The translations under genes were made by a program, and so were the position numbers. DNA of 15,981 nucleotides from Clostridia bacterium (GTDB taxonomy: Bacteria > Bacillota > Clostridia > Oscillospirales > Acutalibacteraceae), in the NCBI GenBank assembly GCA_017631745.1, contig JAGBSR010000213.1, positions 1 to 15,981 of the forward strand, given 5' to 3'. This document shows, piece by piece, positions 1 through 6,041 of this stretch; position 1 is the stretch's first letter; the number at the start of each line of letters is the position of its first letter. The notes beneath the pieces are model-generated. The model ran no database searches and was not told the origin of the DNA. It saw only the letters and a list, made by a program, of their open reading frames with translations.

Positions 1-1635
1 CATAATGGATGTAATTCTTTGAGCGATAATGATTTTTGTGGTATCCTTAAACGCCTCACTGCGAAGAGCGACTCTGATTTTAGCATCGGTTGCTGTATCG
101 ACAGCACTTGTGGAGTCGTCGAAAATGAGAATCTTTGCTTTTCTGAGTATAGCTCGTGCAATACAAAGACGCTGTCTCTGACCGCCTGAAACTGTGTTAC
201 CGCCCTGGCCGAGCTCTGTGTCATAGCCTTTTTCAAATTCGCTGATGAACTCATGAGCCTGAGCAACCTTTGCTGCCTCCATCACCTCTTCGTCACTTGC
301 ACTGAGGTCACCCCAACGGATGTTATCCATTACAGTACCCGAGAAAAGAGTGCTCTGCTGAAGCACAACGGAGATTTCACTTCTGAGGTTTTTGAAGGTA
401 TAATCCTTGACATTTCTGCCGCCGATTAAAACTTCACCCTCGCCTGCATCGTAAAGACGGGGAATAAGCTGAACAAGAGTTGACTTTGATGAGCCCGTAC
501 CGCCGATGATACCGATAGTCTCACCCGATTCAATTTTAAAACTGATATCTTCGAGAATATTTTTCACAGCTGAATCGCTGTATTTGAAGCATACATCTCT
601 GAATTCGATACTGCCGTCCTTTACTTTAGCATCGGGGACTGCGTCTTTGTCGCTTACGGCAGGCTCCTGCTTGAAGATTTCACCGATTCTGCCGATAGAT
701 GCCTTTGCCATAATCATACTCAGGAATACCATAAGCACCATCATAAGCGATGAAAGCACCTGAGAGATATATGAAACGAATGTAGTCATTTCACCGGGGG
801 TAAGACCTGTTTTGCCTTCGATGATAAGGTCACTGCCTCGCCACATAGCAAACACCATACAGCCGTAAATAACAAACATTACCGCAGGAGAAAGATACAG
901 AGTAAGCTTCTGGGTTTTCATATTCATCTTCATAACTTCTCTGTTTACTTCTTCAAACTTCTGCTTCTCGTGTTCTTCTCTTACAAAGGATTTTACAACT
1001 CTGATGCCGTTGATATTTCCGCGAAGCACACCGTTGAATTTATCGGTTGTCTTAAGCATTTTCTTTACAAGAGGTACTGCTACTGCACCCATAATTGAAA
1101 GAATAATCACAATTGCAGGCAGAGCTACCGCAAAAGAAATCGAAAGTTCCTTGCTGATATTAAGAGAATAAATCAGAGCTGTCACAAGCATAAAGGGGCC
1201 TTTGATAAAGGTTACAATGGTATTTTTATATACATTCTGAATCATTGAAACGTCACTTGTCATACGGGTGATAAGTGATGAAATCTTAAGATTGTCAATA
1301 TTTTCAAATGATAAATCCTGAATGCGGTTGAAAAGCTCTCTTCTTAAGTTTGCACTGAAACCCATACTCGAAATGGCACTGCAACGGGATGCTATGTAAC
1401 CTACCACAAGAGTAAGGGCACAAAGGCCGAGCATTTCAAGAAGCTTGATGATTATCTCCTTTTTTATTGCCACGGGGTCAACGCCCTGAGCACCGAGCTG
1501 ATAGAGAATATCTACCACTCTGCCCATTGCTTTGGGAATCTCAATTTCGATGATGACATCGAGAAAAACCATAATCGGGCAAATAAGTGTTAAAAAGCGG
1601 TATCCTTTTGTAAAGGATAAAAATCGTTTTGCCAA
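1..1635 (-). CDS. ABC exporter half-transporter with degenerate ATP site (3'-truncated)
   Basis: This encodes a type IV (multidrug/lipid-exporter-like) ABC protein: an N-terminal transmembrane domain of roughly 320 residues fused to an ATPase domain. 545 codons are visible and the C-terminal end runs off the window. The ATPase domain shows a Walker A (GGTGSSKST), a Q-loop (VVLQQSTLFSG), an intact signature (VSGGQRQR) and a Walker B ending FDDSTSAVD. The catalytic glutamate after Walker B is aspartate, and the H-loop reads AQRITS with glutamine for histidine. These two changes mark the degenerate subunit of heterodimeric exporters of the TM287/288 or BmrCD type, so a partner with a normal site is expected just beyond base 1 (inference). 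The TTG start at 1635 lies 9 nt after AGGAGG (1650-1645), and an in-frame TAG stands just upstream, so no longer start is possible. The substrate cannot be told from sequence. Confidence 0.9.
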   Translation of the reverse strand, partial: MAKRFLSFTKGYRFLTLICPIMVFLDVIIEIEIPKAMGRVVDILYQLGAQGVDPVAIKKEIIIKLLEMLGLCALTLVVGYIASRCSAISSMGFSANLRRELFNRIQDLSFENIDNLKISSLITRMTSDVSMIQNVYKNTIVTFIKGPFMLVTALIYSLNISKELSISFAVALPAIVIILSIMGAVAVPLVKKMLKTTDKFNGVLRGNINGIRVVKSFVREEHEKQKFEEVNREVMKMNMKTQKLTLYLSPAVMFVIYGCMVFAMWRGSDLIIEGKTGLTPGEMTTFVSYISQVLSSLMMVLMVFLSMIMAKASIGRIGEIFKQEPAVSDKDAVPDAKVKDGSIEFRDVCFKYSDSAVKNILEDISFKIESGETIGIIGGTGSSKSTLVQLIPRLYDAGEGEVLIGGRNVKDYTFKNLRSEISVVLQQSTLFSGTVMDNIRWGDLSASDEEVMEAAKVAQAHEFISEFEKGYDTELGQGGNTVSGGQRQRLCIARAILRKAKILIFDDSTSAVDTATDAKIRVALRSEAFKDTTKIIIAQRITSIM

Positions 1636-1660
1636 ATCAGGCTACCTCCTTTATTTTCAC

Positions 1661-1690
1661 ATTATACTAAAAGTCCTACGTGTCTTAAGA
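1661..1690 (-). promoter_or_regulatory. possible promoter for the ABC exporter gene
   Basis: On the minus strand a perfect TATAAT (1666-1661) lies about 10 nt before the AGGAGG of the exporter gene. A weak -35 candidate, TTAAGA, sits 16 nt further upstream, inside the terminator hairpin of mgtE. The -35 match is poor, so transcription may instead read through from mgtE. Confidence 0.35.
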
Positions 1691-1701
1691 CTGTAGGACT
1701 T
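1667..1701 (-). terminator. probable intrinsic terminator after mgtE
   Basis: A perfect 9-bp inverted repeat (AAGTCCTAC at 1671-1679 with GTAGGACTT at 1693-1701) lies 10 nt beyond the mgtE stop. On the minus strand it is followed by a short run of four Ts. The T tract is short and the loop is 13 nt, so termination may be partial. Confidence 0.55.
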
Positions 1702-1711
1702 AAGATTTCTT

Positions 1712-3082
1712 TTACATGGGAATAAATGCCCTTGCAAAACCGAAATAAACCACAAGGGATATAGCATCCACCAATGTTGTGATAAGCGGACCTGCCATAA
1801 GCGCAGGGTCGAGCTTGAGTATCTTTGCGATAATCGGCAGAGTACAGCCGATAGTCTTTGAAACTATAACAACGGCTACTACCGAAAGGGAAACTACTAA
1901 AATTACACTGTTGCTCACATCGCTGCCCGTTGCAAGTCTCACAACAAGCATTCTCAGAACATTGGCAACACCGAGTATAACACCGACCATCACAGACACT
2001 CTGATTTCTTTCCAGAGCACTCTGAAAAAGTCTTTGATTTTAACTTCGCCCAGAGCAAGACCGCGGATGATAAGGGTTGACGCCTGGTTACCCGAGTTAC
2101 CGCCGGTACCCATAAGCATAGGTATGCAGGCTGTAAGACCCGCTATAGTAGCAAGCTGATTTTCAAAGCCTTCGATTATCTGACCTGTAAAGGTTGCAGT
2201 AACCATAAGAATAAGAAGCCAGCCGATACGGTTTTTAGCAAGCTCAAAAACGCCTGTTTTAAGATATCCGTCTTCCGAAGGTAAAAGTGAAGCCATCTTT
2301 TCAAAGTCTTCCGTAGCCTCTTCTTCGATAATATCGACGATGTCGTCGATGGTGATAATACCCACAAGGCGGTCTTCTTTATCAACAACAGGAATAGACA
2401 AAAGGTCGTATTTCTTTGCAAGAGCCGCAACCTCTTCCTGGTCGTCCATTGTTCTTACAAATACCAGCTGCTCATCGTCGGTCATAATATCTGTAATAAG
2501 TGTATCTTCTTCATTAAGAAGCAGACGGCGAAGAGGAATTGTACCCACAAGATGACGGCCGTCATCAATAACATAGCAGGTGTAAATCGTCTCTTTATCA
2601 ACACCCGTACGGCGGATGTTTTTGATAGCCTCTGCTACGGTGAGTCTGTCGTGCAGCTCAACCATTTCGATTGTCATTACACTTCCGGCAGAGTTTTCAG
2701 GGTATTTAAGGAAGCGGTTGATAAGGTCTCGTGTTTCCTTATCAGTGTTTGCCAGAACTCTTCTTACAATATTTGCAGGAACCTCTTCAAGGAAGTCAAC
2801 GGCGTCATCGAGGAAAAGGTCATCCATAAGACGGCCGATTTCGCTGTCTGTTATGGACTGTACGATAACGCTCTGTCTGTCAGGCTCAAGGTATGCAAAT
2901 ACATCAGCAGAAATATCCTTCGACAGAATACGGAAAATTTTAACGGCAAGCTTGTCGTCATCAAGATCTGTAATAAATTCCGCAATGTCGGGGTACGCCA
3001 TGTCTGAGAGTTCTTCTTTAAGCTCTTTGAGCTGATTTTTTGCAAGCAGTCTGTAAAGGCCGCCGAAAAGATTTTCATTCAT
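1712..3082 (-). CDS. mgtE: Magnesium transporter MgtE
   Basis: This is a Mg2+-selective channel/transporter of the cytoplasmic membrane, about 456 residues long, the usual family length. The order is canonical: an acidic helical N domain (to about residue 130) and a CBS pair (about 130-255, with the conserved SAGSVMT lead-in and PVVDKEDRLVG in CBS2) come first. A connecting helix and five hydrophobic membrane segments follow. The ion-path motif MGTGGNSGNQAST and the C-terminal LDPALMAGPLITTLVDA, which carries the conserved pore aspartate, are both present. In this family the N and CBS domains sense cytosolic Mg2+ and close the pore. An upstream GTG at 3091 would add three residues, but ATG at 3082 has GGTGA correctly spaced before it, so I prefer it. 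Expression is probably controlled by the unusual leader between 3083 and 3300. Confidence 0.95.
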   Translation of the reverse strand: MNENLFGGLYRLLAKNQLKELKEELSDMAYPDIAEFITDLDDDKLAVKIFRILSKDISADVFAYLEPDRQSVIVQSITDSEIGRLMDDLFLDDAVDFLEEVPANIVRRVLANTDKETRDLINRFLKYPENSAGSVMTIEMVELHDRLTVAEAIKNIRRTGVDKETIYTCYVIDDGRHLVGTIPLRRLLLNEEDTLITDIMTDDEQLVFVRTMDDQEEVAALAKKYDLLSIPVVDKEDRLVGIITIDDIVDIIEEEATEDFEKMASLLPSEDGYLKTGVFELAKNRIGWLLILMVTATFTGQIIEGFENQLATIAGLTACIPMLMGTGGNSGNQASTLIIRGLALGEVKIKDFFRVLWKEIRVSVMVGVILGVANVLRMLVVRLATGSDVSNSVILVVSLSVVAVVIVSKTIGCTLPIIAKILKLDPALMAGPLITTLVDAISLVVYFGFARAFIPM

Positions 3083-3300
3083 GTTTTTCACCGACTTTCT
3101 GTGTGCAGAAAGTGCCGATAAAAAGGGGTTTATCCGATATACGGCAGGGTCTGCACAAATATTAAATTACGCCCGTTAGGTTTACTATCGCCATTATCCA
3201 TTGTGTGACCCACCTCCATTAGCAATGCTTTGTATTGCAGTGATATATCTGTCAGTCGAACAGATGTGATTTATTACGGAAAATACGCATAATTTCCATA
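3083..3300 (-). promoter_or_regulatory. structured mgtE leader with mutually exclusive hairpins
   Basis: The roughly 218-nt leader between promoter and mgtE start is rich in potential stems. In order along the transcript these are UAUGGAAA/UUUCCGUA (8 bp, near the 5' end), AUCUGU/ACAGAU, GCAAU/AUUGC just before the leader peptide's ribosome site, and GATAAA/TTTATC over the leader stop codon. Directly before the mgtE ribosome site is ACTTTCTG-CACA-CAGAAAGT (3113-3094), a perfect 8-bp hairpin. Its loop side (TCTGCACA, 3109-3102) is also perfectly complementary to TGTGCAGA (3157-3150) inside the leader peptide gene, so only one of the two can form. The M-box core sequences usual for Firmicute Mg2+ genes are not visible. 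The regulatory role is inference. Confidence 0.6.
3130..3201 (-). CDS. 23-residue candidate leader peptide upstream of mgtE
   Basis: A short reading frame begins at ATG 3201, preceded by a strong GGAGGTGGG (centred near 3214, somewhat long spacing), and ends at TAA 3132-3130, 47 nt before mgtE. The peptide starts MDNGDSKP and ends TLPYIG, with two aspartates near the N terminus and two prolines (residues 8 and 20). It has no similarity to a protein I recognise. Codons 15-18 contain the 8-nt segment (3157-3150) that can pair with the hairpin in front of mgtE, so ribosome position on this frame could decide which structure forms. That recalls the enterobacterial MgtL leader of mgtA in principle, not in sequence. 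A second ATG at 3194 in another frame gives only ten codons and lacks a well-spaced ribosome site. Translation is unproven. Confidence 0.5.
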   Translation of the reverse strand: MDNGDSKPNGRNLIFVQTLPYIG

Positions 3301-3306
3301 CTGATT

Positions 3307-3336
3307 ATTATACTATAATTTATCTCGTAAAGTCAA
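3307..3336 (-). promoter_or_regulatory. sigma-A-type promoter of the mgtE leader
   Basis: On the minus strand TTGACT (3336-3331) and a perfect TATAAT (3312-3307) are separated by 18 nt. Initiation would fall near 3300, giving the long leader described for mgtE. Confidence 0.8.
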
Positions 3337-3373
3337 CCGAAATCGGCAAGTTTTTATTTTGCTTTATACTCTT

Positions 3374-3411
3374 AATAAATCAAAAAGCAAGCAGCTGTAT
3401 TCTGCTCGCTT
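3374..3411 (-). terminator. intrinsic terminator of the M23 peptidase gene
   Basis: Just after the stop codon the minus strand has a 10-bp stem (3411-3402 with 3394-3385, one G-U pair, loop of 7 nt). A TTTTTGATTTATT tail follows. This is a clear rho-independent terminator and separates this gene from the mgtE promoter. Confidence 0.85.
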
Positions 3412-3422
3412 GTGATATGCAT

Positions 3423-4166
3423 TTATTTGCTCAGTACACCTACCGGATCTACCCATGCTCCGCCGCGGACTATCTCAAAATGCAGGTGGCTTTCCTGCTT
3501 GCTTTCACAGGGTACACAAGCAATTTTGCCCACCACATCACCCTTGGAAACCACATCGTCAATTATCACTGTTGTTCCTTGCTCAAGACCGCAGTATCTC
3601 GCAATAAAATCACCGTAGTCTATCTCGATGCTGTACCCGTACGCCGTATCAACAATCACCTTGACCACCTTTCCGTTTCCGATGCTCACTGCTTCGTCGC
3701 CGACTTTCGCAATAAAATCGATACCTTTATGAATACGCCAGTCTTCCATAGTTTCATCATATACGGGACTCATAGAAAAAGCTCTGTCGATATCACCGCT
3801 GAGAGGATAAATGAAAGTGTCGTTGCTGAAAACCTGAGCTGCGGTCAGTTCTTCAGTTATTGCCTGAGTTGTTACTTGTTTTGTTGCACTCTGCTGCGTT
3901 TCAATGTCTGAGGTATTTTCTTCGGCAGAGTCCTCTTCGTCAATATCTGTCGCATCTTCGCTATCTGCACGGGGGTCGCTTACATTTGTCTGATTTTTTT
4001 CAACCTGCTCAACTGTAGTGGGAATATCCAGATCGCGGAGCATATCCATTGACGAGTTATAAACAAAAGCTATGGCTGCAACTATCAAGACAAAGCTCAG
4101 TGCCGCCGTAATATAAAAGCCTTTCCCCGATGCAATTTTTTCTATTATATTCTTTTTTTCTCGCAT
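3423..4166 (-). CDS. Membrane-anchored M23 (LytM/SpoIIQ-like) metallopeptidase
   Basis: This 247-residue protein has a short basic cytoplasmic tail, one membrane span (about 17-36), a low-complexity acidic/Thr-Gln linker (about 50-110) and a C-terminal LytM domain (about 117-245) facing outward. All three zinc ligands of M23 peptidases are visible: H146 and D150 in HKGID, and H227 in HLHFE, with the second motif histidine H229. An active murein endopeptidase is therefore plausible. The size and arrangement match SpoIIQ, the forespore half of the engulfment channel; clostridial SpoIIQ proteins keep the zinc site that B. subtilis has lost. The usual neighbour spoIID is not here, so the SpoIIQ assignment is tentative and another sporulation or cell-wall M23 role is possible. 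The gene is single, divergent from lexA, with GGTGG/GGAAG before ATG 4166. Confidence 0.8.
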   Translation of the reverse strand: MREKKNIIEKIASGKGFYITAALSFVLIVAAIAFVYNSSMDMLRDLDIPTTVEQVEKNQTNVSDPRADSEDATDIDEEDSAEENTSDIETQQSATKQVTTQAITEELTAAQVFSNDTFIYPLSGDIDRAFSMSPVYDETMEDWRIHKGIDFIAKVGDEAVSIGNGKVVKVIVDTAYGYSIEIDYGDFIARYCGLEQGTTVIIDDVVSKGDVVGKIACVPCESKQESHLHFEIVRGGAWVDPVGVLSK

Positions 4167-4269
4167 ATTTCTTCCACCATTTCTTATTTTTGAGTTGTAT
4201 TTAGTATTATTCCAACTTCCTCAGATATACCAAAAGAGGAAAAAACACAAAAAATTTACAATTTAATCA

Positions 4270-4281
4270 GAACAAATGTTT
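4270..4281 (+). promoter_or_regulatory. LexA box 1
   Basis: GAAC-AAAT-GTTT matches the Gram-positive LexA operator core GAAC-N4-GTTC with one mismatch. It overlaps the -35 element of the lexA promoter, consistent with autorepression. Confidence 0.65.
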
Positions 4282-4308
4282 GCATTTTCATTTTTTATGT
4301 GCTATAAT
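4280..4308 (+). promoter_or_regulatory. lexA promoter
   Basis: TTGCAT (4280-4285) and TATAAT (4303-4308) are separated by exactly 17 nt. Initiation would be near 4315, between the two LexA boxes, leaving an 80-nt leader before ATG 4395. Confidence 0.8.
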
Positions 4309-4320
4309 GACCACATAGAC

Positions 4321-4332
4321 GAACATTTGTGT
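4321..4332 (+). promoter_or_regulatory. LexA box 2
   Basis: CGAAC-ATTT-GTGT carries a perfect left half-site and a degenerate right half. It lies just downstream of the predicted start point, where bound LexA would block initiation. It is weaker than box 1. Confidence 0.5.
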
Positions 4333-4394
4333 TTTTCGGCAACATCCGACAATATACAACTTTTTTCATATAACATACAGAAAGGGGTATCGTT

Positions 4395-4991
4395 ATGCAT
4401 TACGATCTCACTGATAATCAACAGGCTATTCTTGATTTCTTAAAGGAACGTTCAGGTAGCGGTGTACCGCCCACAGTAAGAGAAATCTGCCAGGCTGTAG
4501 GTCTTCGCTCAACCTCATCGGTTCAGGCAAATCTTCTTGCCCTTGAAGAAAAGGGCTATATTATGCGCGACCCTATGCACAAGCGCTCTATCAGAATTGT
4601 GGGACAGAGCGAAAATGTTAGACACGTGCCCTTGCTCGGTGTTGTAACTGCAGGTCTGCCTATTCTTGCAACAGAGCAGATTGAATGCTACATCCCCTTC
4701 AACGGAGCACATATTTCATCAGATAAAGAGATGTTTGCTCTGAAGGTCCGCGGCGAAAGTATGCTTAATGCAGGCATTTTCGACGGCGACATCCTCTATG
4801 TTGAAAGAACTCCCGTTGCACGCAACGGCGATATTGTTGTTGCTCTTATCGAGGATGAGGCAACCGTAAAGACCTTTTATAAAGAAAACGGTCATTTCAG
4901 ACTCCAACCCGAAAACGACAGCTTTGATCCTATCATTGTAGATGAGCTTATCATCCTCGGCAAGGTAGTCGGTCTTACAAGATACTTCTGA
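4395..4991 (+). CDS. lexA: SOS repressor LexA
   Basis: LexA represses DNA-damage genes and inactivates itself by RecA-stimulated cleavage. The 198-residue protein has the winged-helix DNA-binding domain first (about 1-70, with the PTVREICQAVGLRSTSSVQ recognition helix region), then an S24 peptidase-like domain. The cleavage site is A86-G87 (VVTAGLPI). The catalytic serine is S122 in GESM, and the general-base lysine is K159 in EATVK. Length and residue spacing are normal for the family, so the protein should be functional. ATG 4395 has AAAGGGG 7 nt upstream. The gene is monocistronic: its own promoter with two LexA boxes precedes it and a terminator follows 14 nt after the stop. Confidence 0.97.
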   Translation: MHYDLTDNQQAILDFLKERSGSGVPPTVREICQAVGLRSTSSVQANLLALEEKGYIMRDPMHKRSIRIVGQSENVRHVPLLGVVTAGLPILATEQIECYIPFNGAHISSDKEMFALKVRGESMLNAGIFDGDILYVERTPVARNGDIVVALIEDEATVKTFYKENGHFRLQPENDSFDPIIVDELIILGKVVGLTRYF

Positions 4992-5004
4992 TTCGGCAGA
5001 ATCC

Positions 5005-5040
5005 GCAGACACTCTGATGGGGTGTCTGCTTTATTTTTTA
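5005..5040 (+). terminator. intrinsic terminator of lexA
   Basis: GCAGACAC (5005-5012) pairs perfectly with GTGTCTGC (5022-5029), and TTTATTTTTTA follows. This is a typical rho-independent terminator immediately after lexA. Confidence 0.9.
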
Positions 5041-5060
5041 CACGGGTGCAAGCGGCAGGC

Positions 5061-5150
5061 GGCGGCTCCGCGAAAAAGCTCTCAGAGAGCTTTTTCCACG
5101 AATGCCCGCGGGCATTCGCGCACCGAACTCCGTTCGGCGACGGAGCCGCC
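5061..5150. repeat. GC-rich 90-bp cloverleaf-like palindromic element
   Basis: An outer 10-bp perfect inverted repeat (GGCGGCTCCG at 5061-5070, CGGAGCCGCC at 5141-5150) encloses three perfect hairpins in a row. They are AAAAAGCTCTC/GAGAGCTTTTT (5073-5083 with 5085-5095), CGAATGCCCG/CGGGCATTCG (5099-5118, a 20-nt palindrome), and CCGAAC/GTTCGG (5123-5137). The segment is far more GC-rich than the flanking DNA and lies after the lexA terminator and before the pur promoter, so it is probably not part of either mRNA. Its design resembles bacterial REP/BIME or MITE-like repeats. The first hairpin, flanked by A5 and T5, could also terminate transcription in both directions. Whether it is repeated elsewhere in the genome cannot be seen here. 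Confidence 0.75.
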
Positions 5151-5269
5151 CTCCCCTTCAAATCCACACCGCCCTTACCGGTAAAAAACGACAAAAACAC
5201 CAACTAAATTGCCCCTCGGGCGTATTTTTTTTATCTTATTTACAAAATACATTTTCGCCCTGTTTTTTG
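5151..5269. other. AT-rich spacer with a weak hairpin
   Basis: No gene is visible. The stretch holds a TTACCGGTAA palindrome (5175-5184) and a short GCCC-CTC-GGGC hairpin (5211-5221) followed by GTATTTTTTTT. That hairpin could act as a weak plus-strand terminator insulating the pur promoter. The stem is only 4 bp. Confidence 0.3.
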
Positions 5270-5299
5270 TTGACATTTCCTGTTGTTTTATGTTATAAT
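5270..5299 (+). promoter_or_regulatory. promoter of the purine operon
   Basis: A perfect TTGACA (5270-5275) and a perfect TATAAT (5294-5299) are 18 nt apart. Initiation near 5306 places the ZTP riboswitch within the 5' leader of purE. Confidence 0.85.
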
Positions 5300-5345
5300 T
5301 TCATTGCATATCGGGCTATAATTATTATAGTATATTTCCCTTGAA

Positions 5346-5408
5346 ACTGACGGATAAGTGGAGCACCACATGAATTAAGGGAATTAATATCAGTCGACCG
5401 TCTGGGCA
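5346..5408 (+). ncRNA. ZTP (pfl) riboswitch aptamer
   Basis: The aptamer reads P1 ACTGA (5346-5350) with TCAGT (5390-5394), followed by CGA and the family's hallmark CCGTCTGGGCA (5398-5408). CGG (5351-5353) can pair with CCG (5398-5400) to give the characteristic pseudoknot. Within P1 lie GTGG-AGCA-CCAC (5358-5369) and ATTAA/TTAAT (5374-5388). ZTP riboswitches sense 5-aminoimidazole-4-carboxamide ribonucleoside triphosphate, which builds up when 10-formyl-THF is short, and they switch on purine and folate genes. The position directly before purE fits that role. A covariance-model search was not possible; the call rests on the motif, topology and context. Confidence 0.85.
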
Positions 5409-5454
5409 ACTTACAAGGGAACACCCTTGTTTAAGTGTGCCCTTTTAATTTTTT
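5404..5454 (+). terminator. riboswitch-controlled intrinsic terminator
   Basis: A long stem combines GGGCA (5404-5408) with TGCCC (5438-5442), CTTA (5410-5413) with TAAG (5432-5435), and CAAGGG (5414-5419) with CCCTTG (5424-5429). The loop is AACA and the tail is TTTTAATTTTTT. Its 5' arm includes the GGGCA of the aptamer's conserved ligand-binding strand. Folding of the ZTP-bound aptamer and of the terminator are therefore mutually exclusive, the expected ON switch for this class. Confidence 0.85.
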
Positions 5455-5512
5455 ATAGCCTATGTCAAAATAAGCACTACAAATTAACTCTTTCAGAAGG
5501 AGGATTTTCACA

Positions 5513-6007
5513 ATGAAAAAAGTTGCAATCATTATGGGAAGCGACAGTGATTTACCTGTAGTTTCCAAAGCCGCTGATACCTTAAAGCAGTTCGGTGTAC
5601 CCTATGAGCTTCACATCTATTCAGCTCATCGCACACCCGTTGAAGCTAAGGAATTCAGCGAAAACGCAAGAGCAAACGGCTTCGGTGTAATTATTGCCGC
5701 AGCAGGTATGGCTGCACACCTTGCAGGCGCTATTGCTGCAAACACAACCTTACCCGTTATCGGCATACCCATGAAATCAAAATATCTCGACGGTATTGAT
5801 GCCCTTCTTTCAACAGTTCAGATGCCCTCAGGTATCCCTGTAGCTACTGTTGCTATCGACGGAGCTGTCAATGCCGCCTTGTTGTCTATTGAAATCCTTG
5901 CAGTCACTGATGAAGAGCTTGCAAAGAAGCTCAAGGACAAGAGAGACGCAGATACAAAAACAGTTCTTGAAAAAAATGCAGCTGCTGAAAAGCAGTTCAA
6001 TGTATAA
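5513..6007 (+). CDS. purE: N5-carboxyaminoimidazole ribonucleotide mutase PurE
   Basis: PurE is the cytoplasmic enzyme that moves the carboxyl group of N5-CAIR to give CAIR in purine synthesis (class I, octameric). The 164-residue protein has MGSDSDLP (8-15), SAHRTP (37-42, with the catalytic histidine H39) and AAGMAAHLAG (63-72), all hallmarks of the family. It is the first gene of the operon: AAGGAGG lies 8-9 nt before ATG 5513, about 58 nt after the riboswitch terminator. Class I PurE normally works with PurK, which makes N5-CAIR, but no purK lies in the visible part of the operon. It may be elsewhere, or the mutase may depend on high CO2 and non-enzymatic N5-CAIR formation (inference). 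Confidence 0.97.
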   Translation: MKKVAIIMGSDSDLPVVSKAADTLKQFGVPYELHIYSAHRTPVEAKEFSENARANGFGVIIAAAGMAAHLAGAIAANTTLPVIGIPMKSKYLDGIDALLSTVQMPSGIPVATVAIDGAVNAALLSIEILAVTDEELAKKLKDKRDADTKTVLEKNAAAEKQFNV

Positions 6008-6041
6008 AAAATTTTATTTTATATAACGGAGGTCACTCAAA

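Noticed and set aside
3130..3300. M-box (ykoK) magnesium riboswitch upstream of mgtE
   Set aside because: The location fits, and a GTGGGTC string recalls part of the M-box, but the conserved 5' GTTAGGTGAGGC and the CTGCCC / GACGCC core segments are not present by eye.
3417..3911. 164-codon open frame on the plus strand antisense to the M23 peptidase gene
   Set aside because: It has no family features or ribosome site, and the opposite strand encodes a protein with clear motifs; it is a by-product of codon bias.
4167..4260. Sigma-F or sigma-G promoter for the SpoIIQ-like gene
   Set aside because: GGTATA and an AATAATAC string occur on the minus strand, but spacing and -10 agreement with the sporulation sigma consensus are too weak to claim.
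5022..5344. Short open frames crossing the GC-rich palindromic element
   Set aside because: Their translations simply follow the inverted repeats, they have no ribosome sites and the frames overlap each other on both strands.
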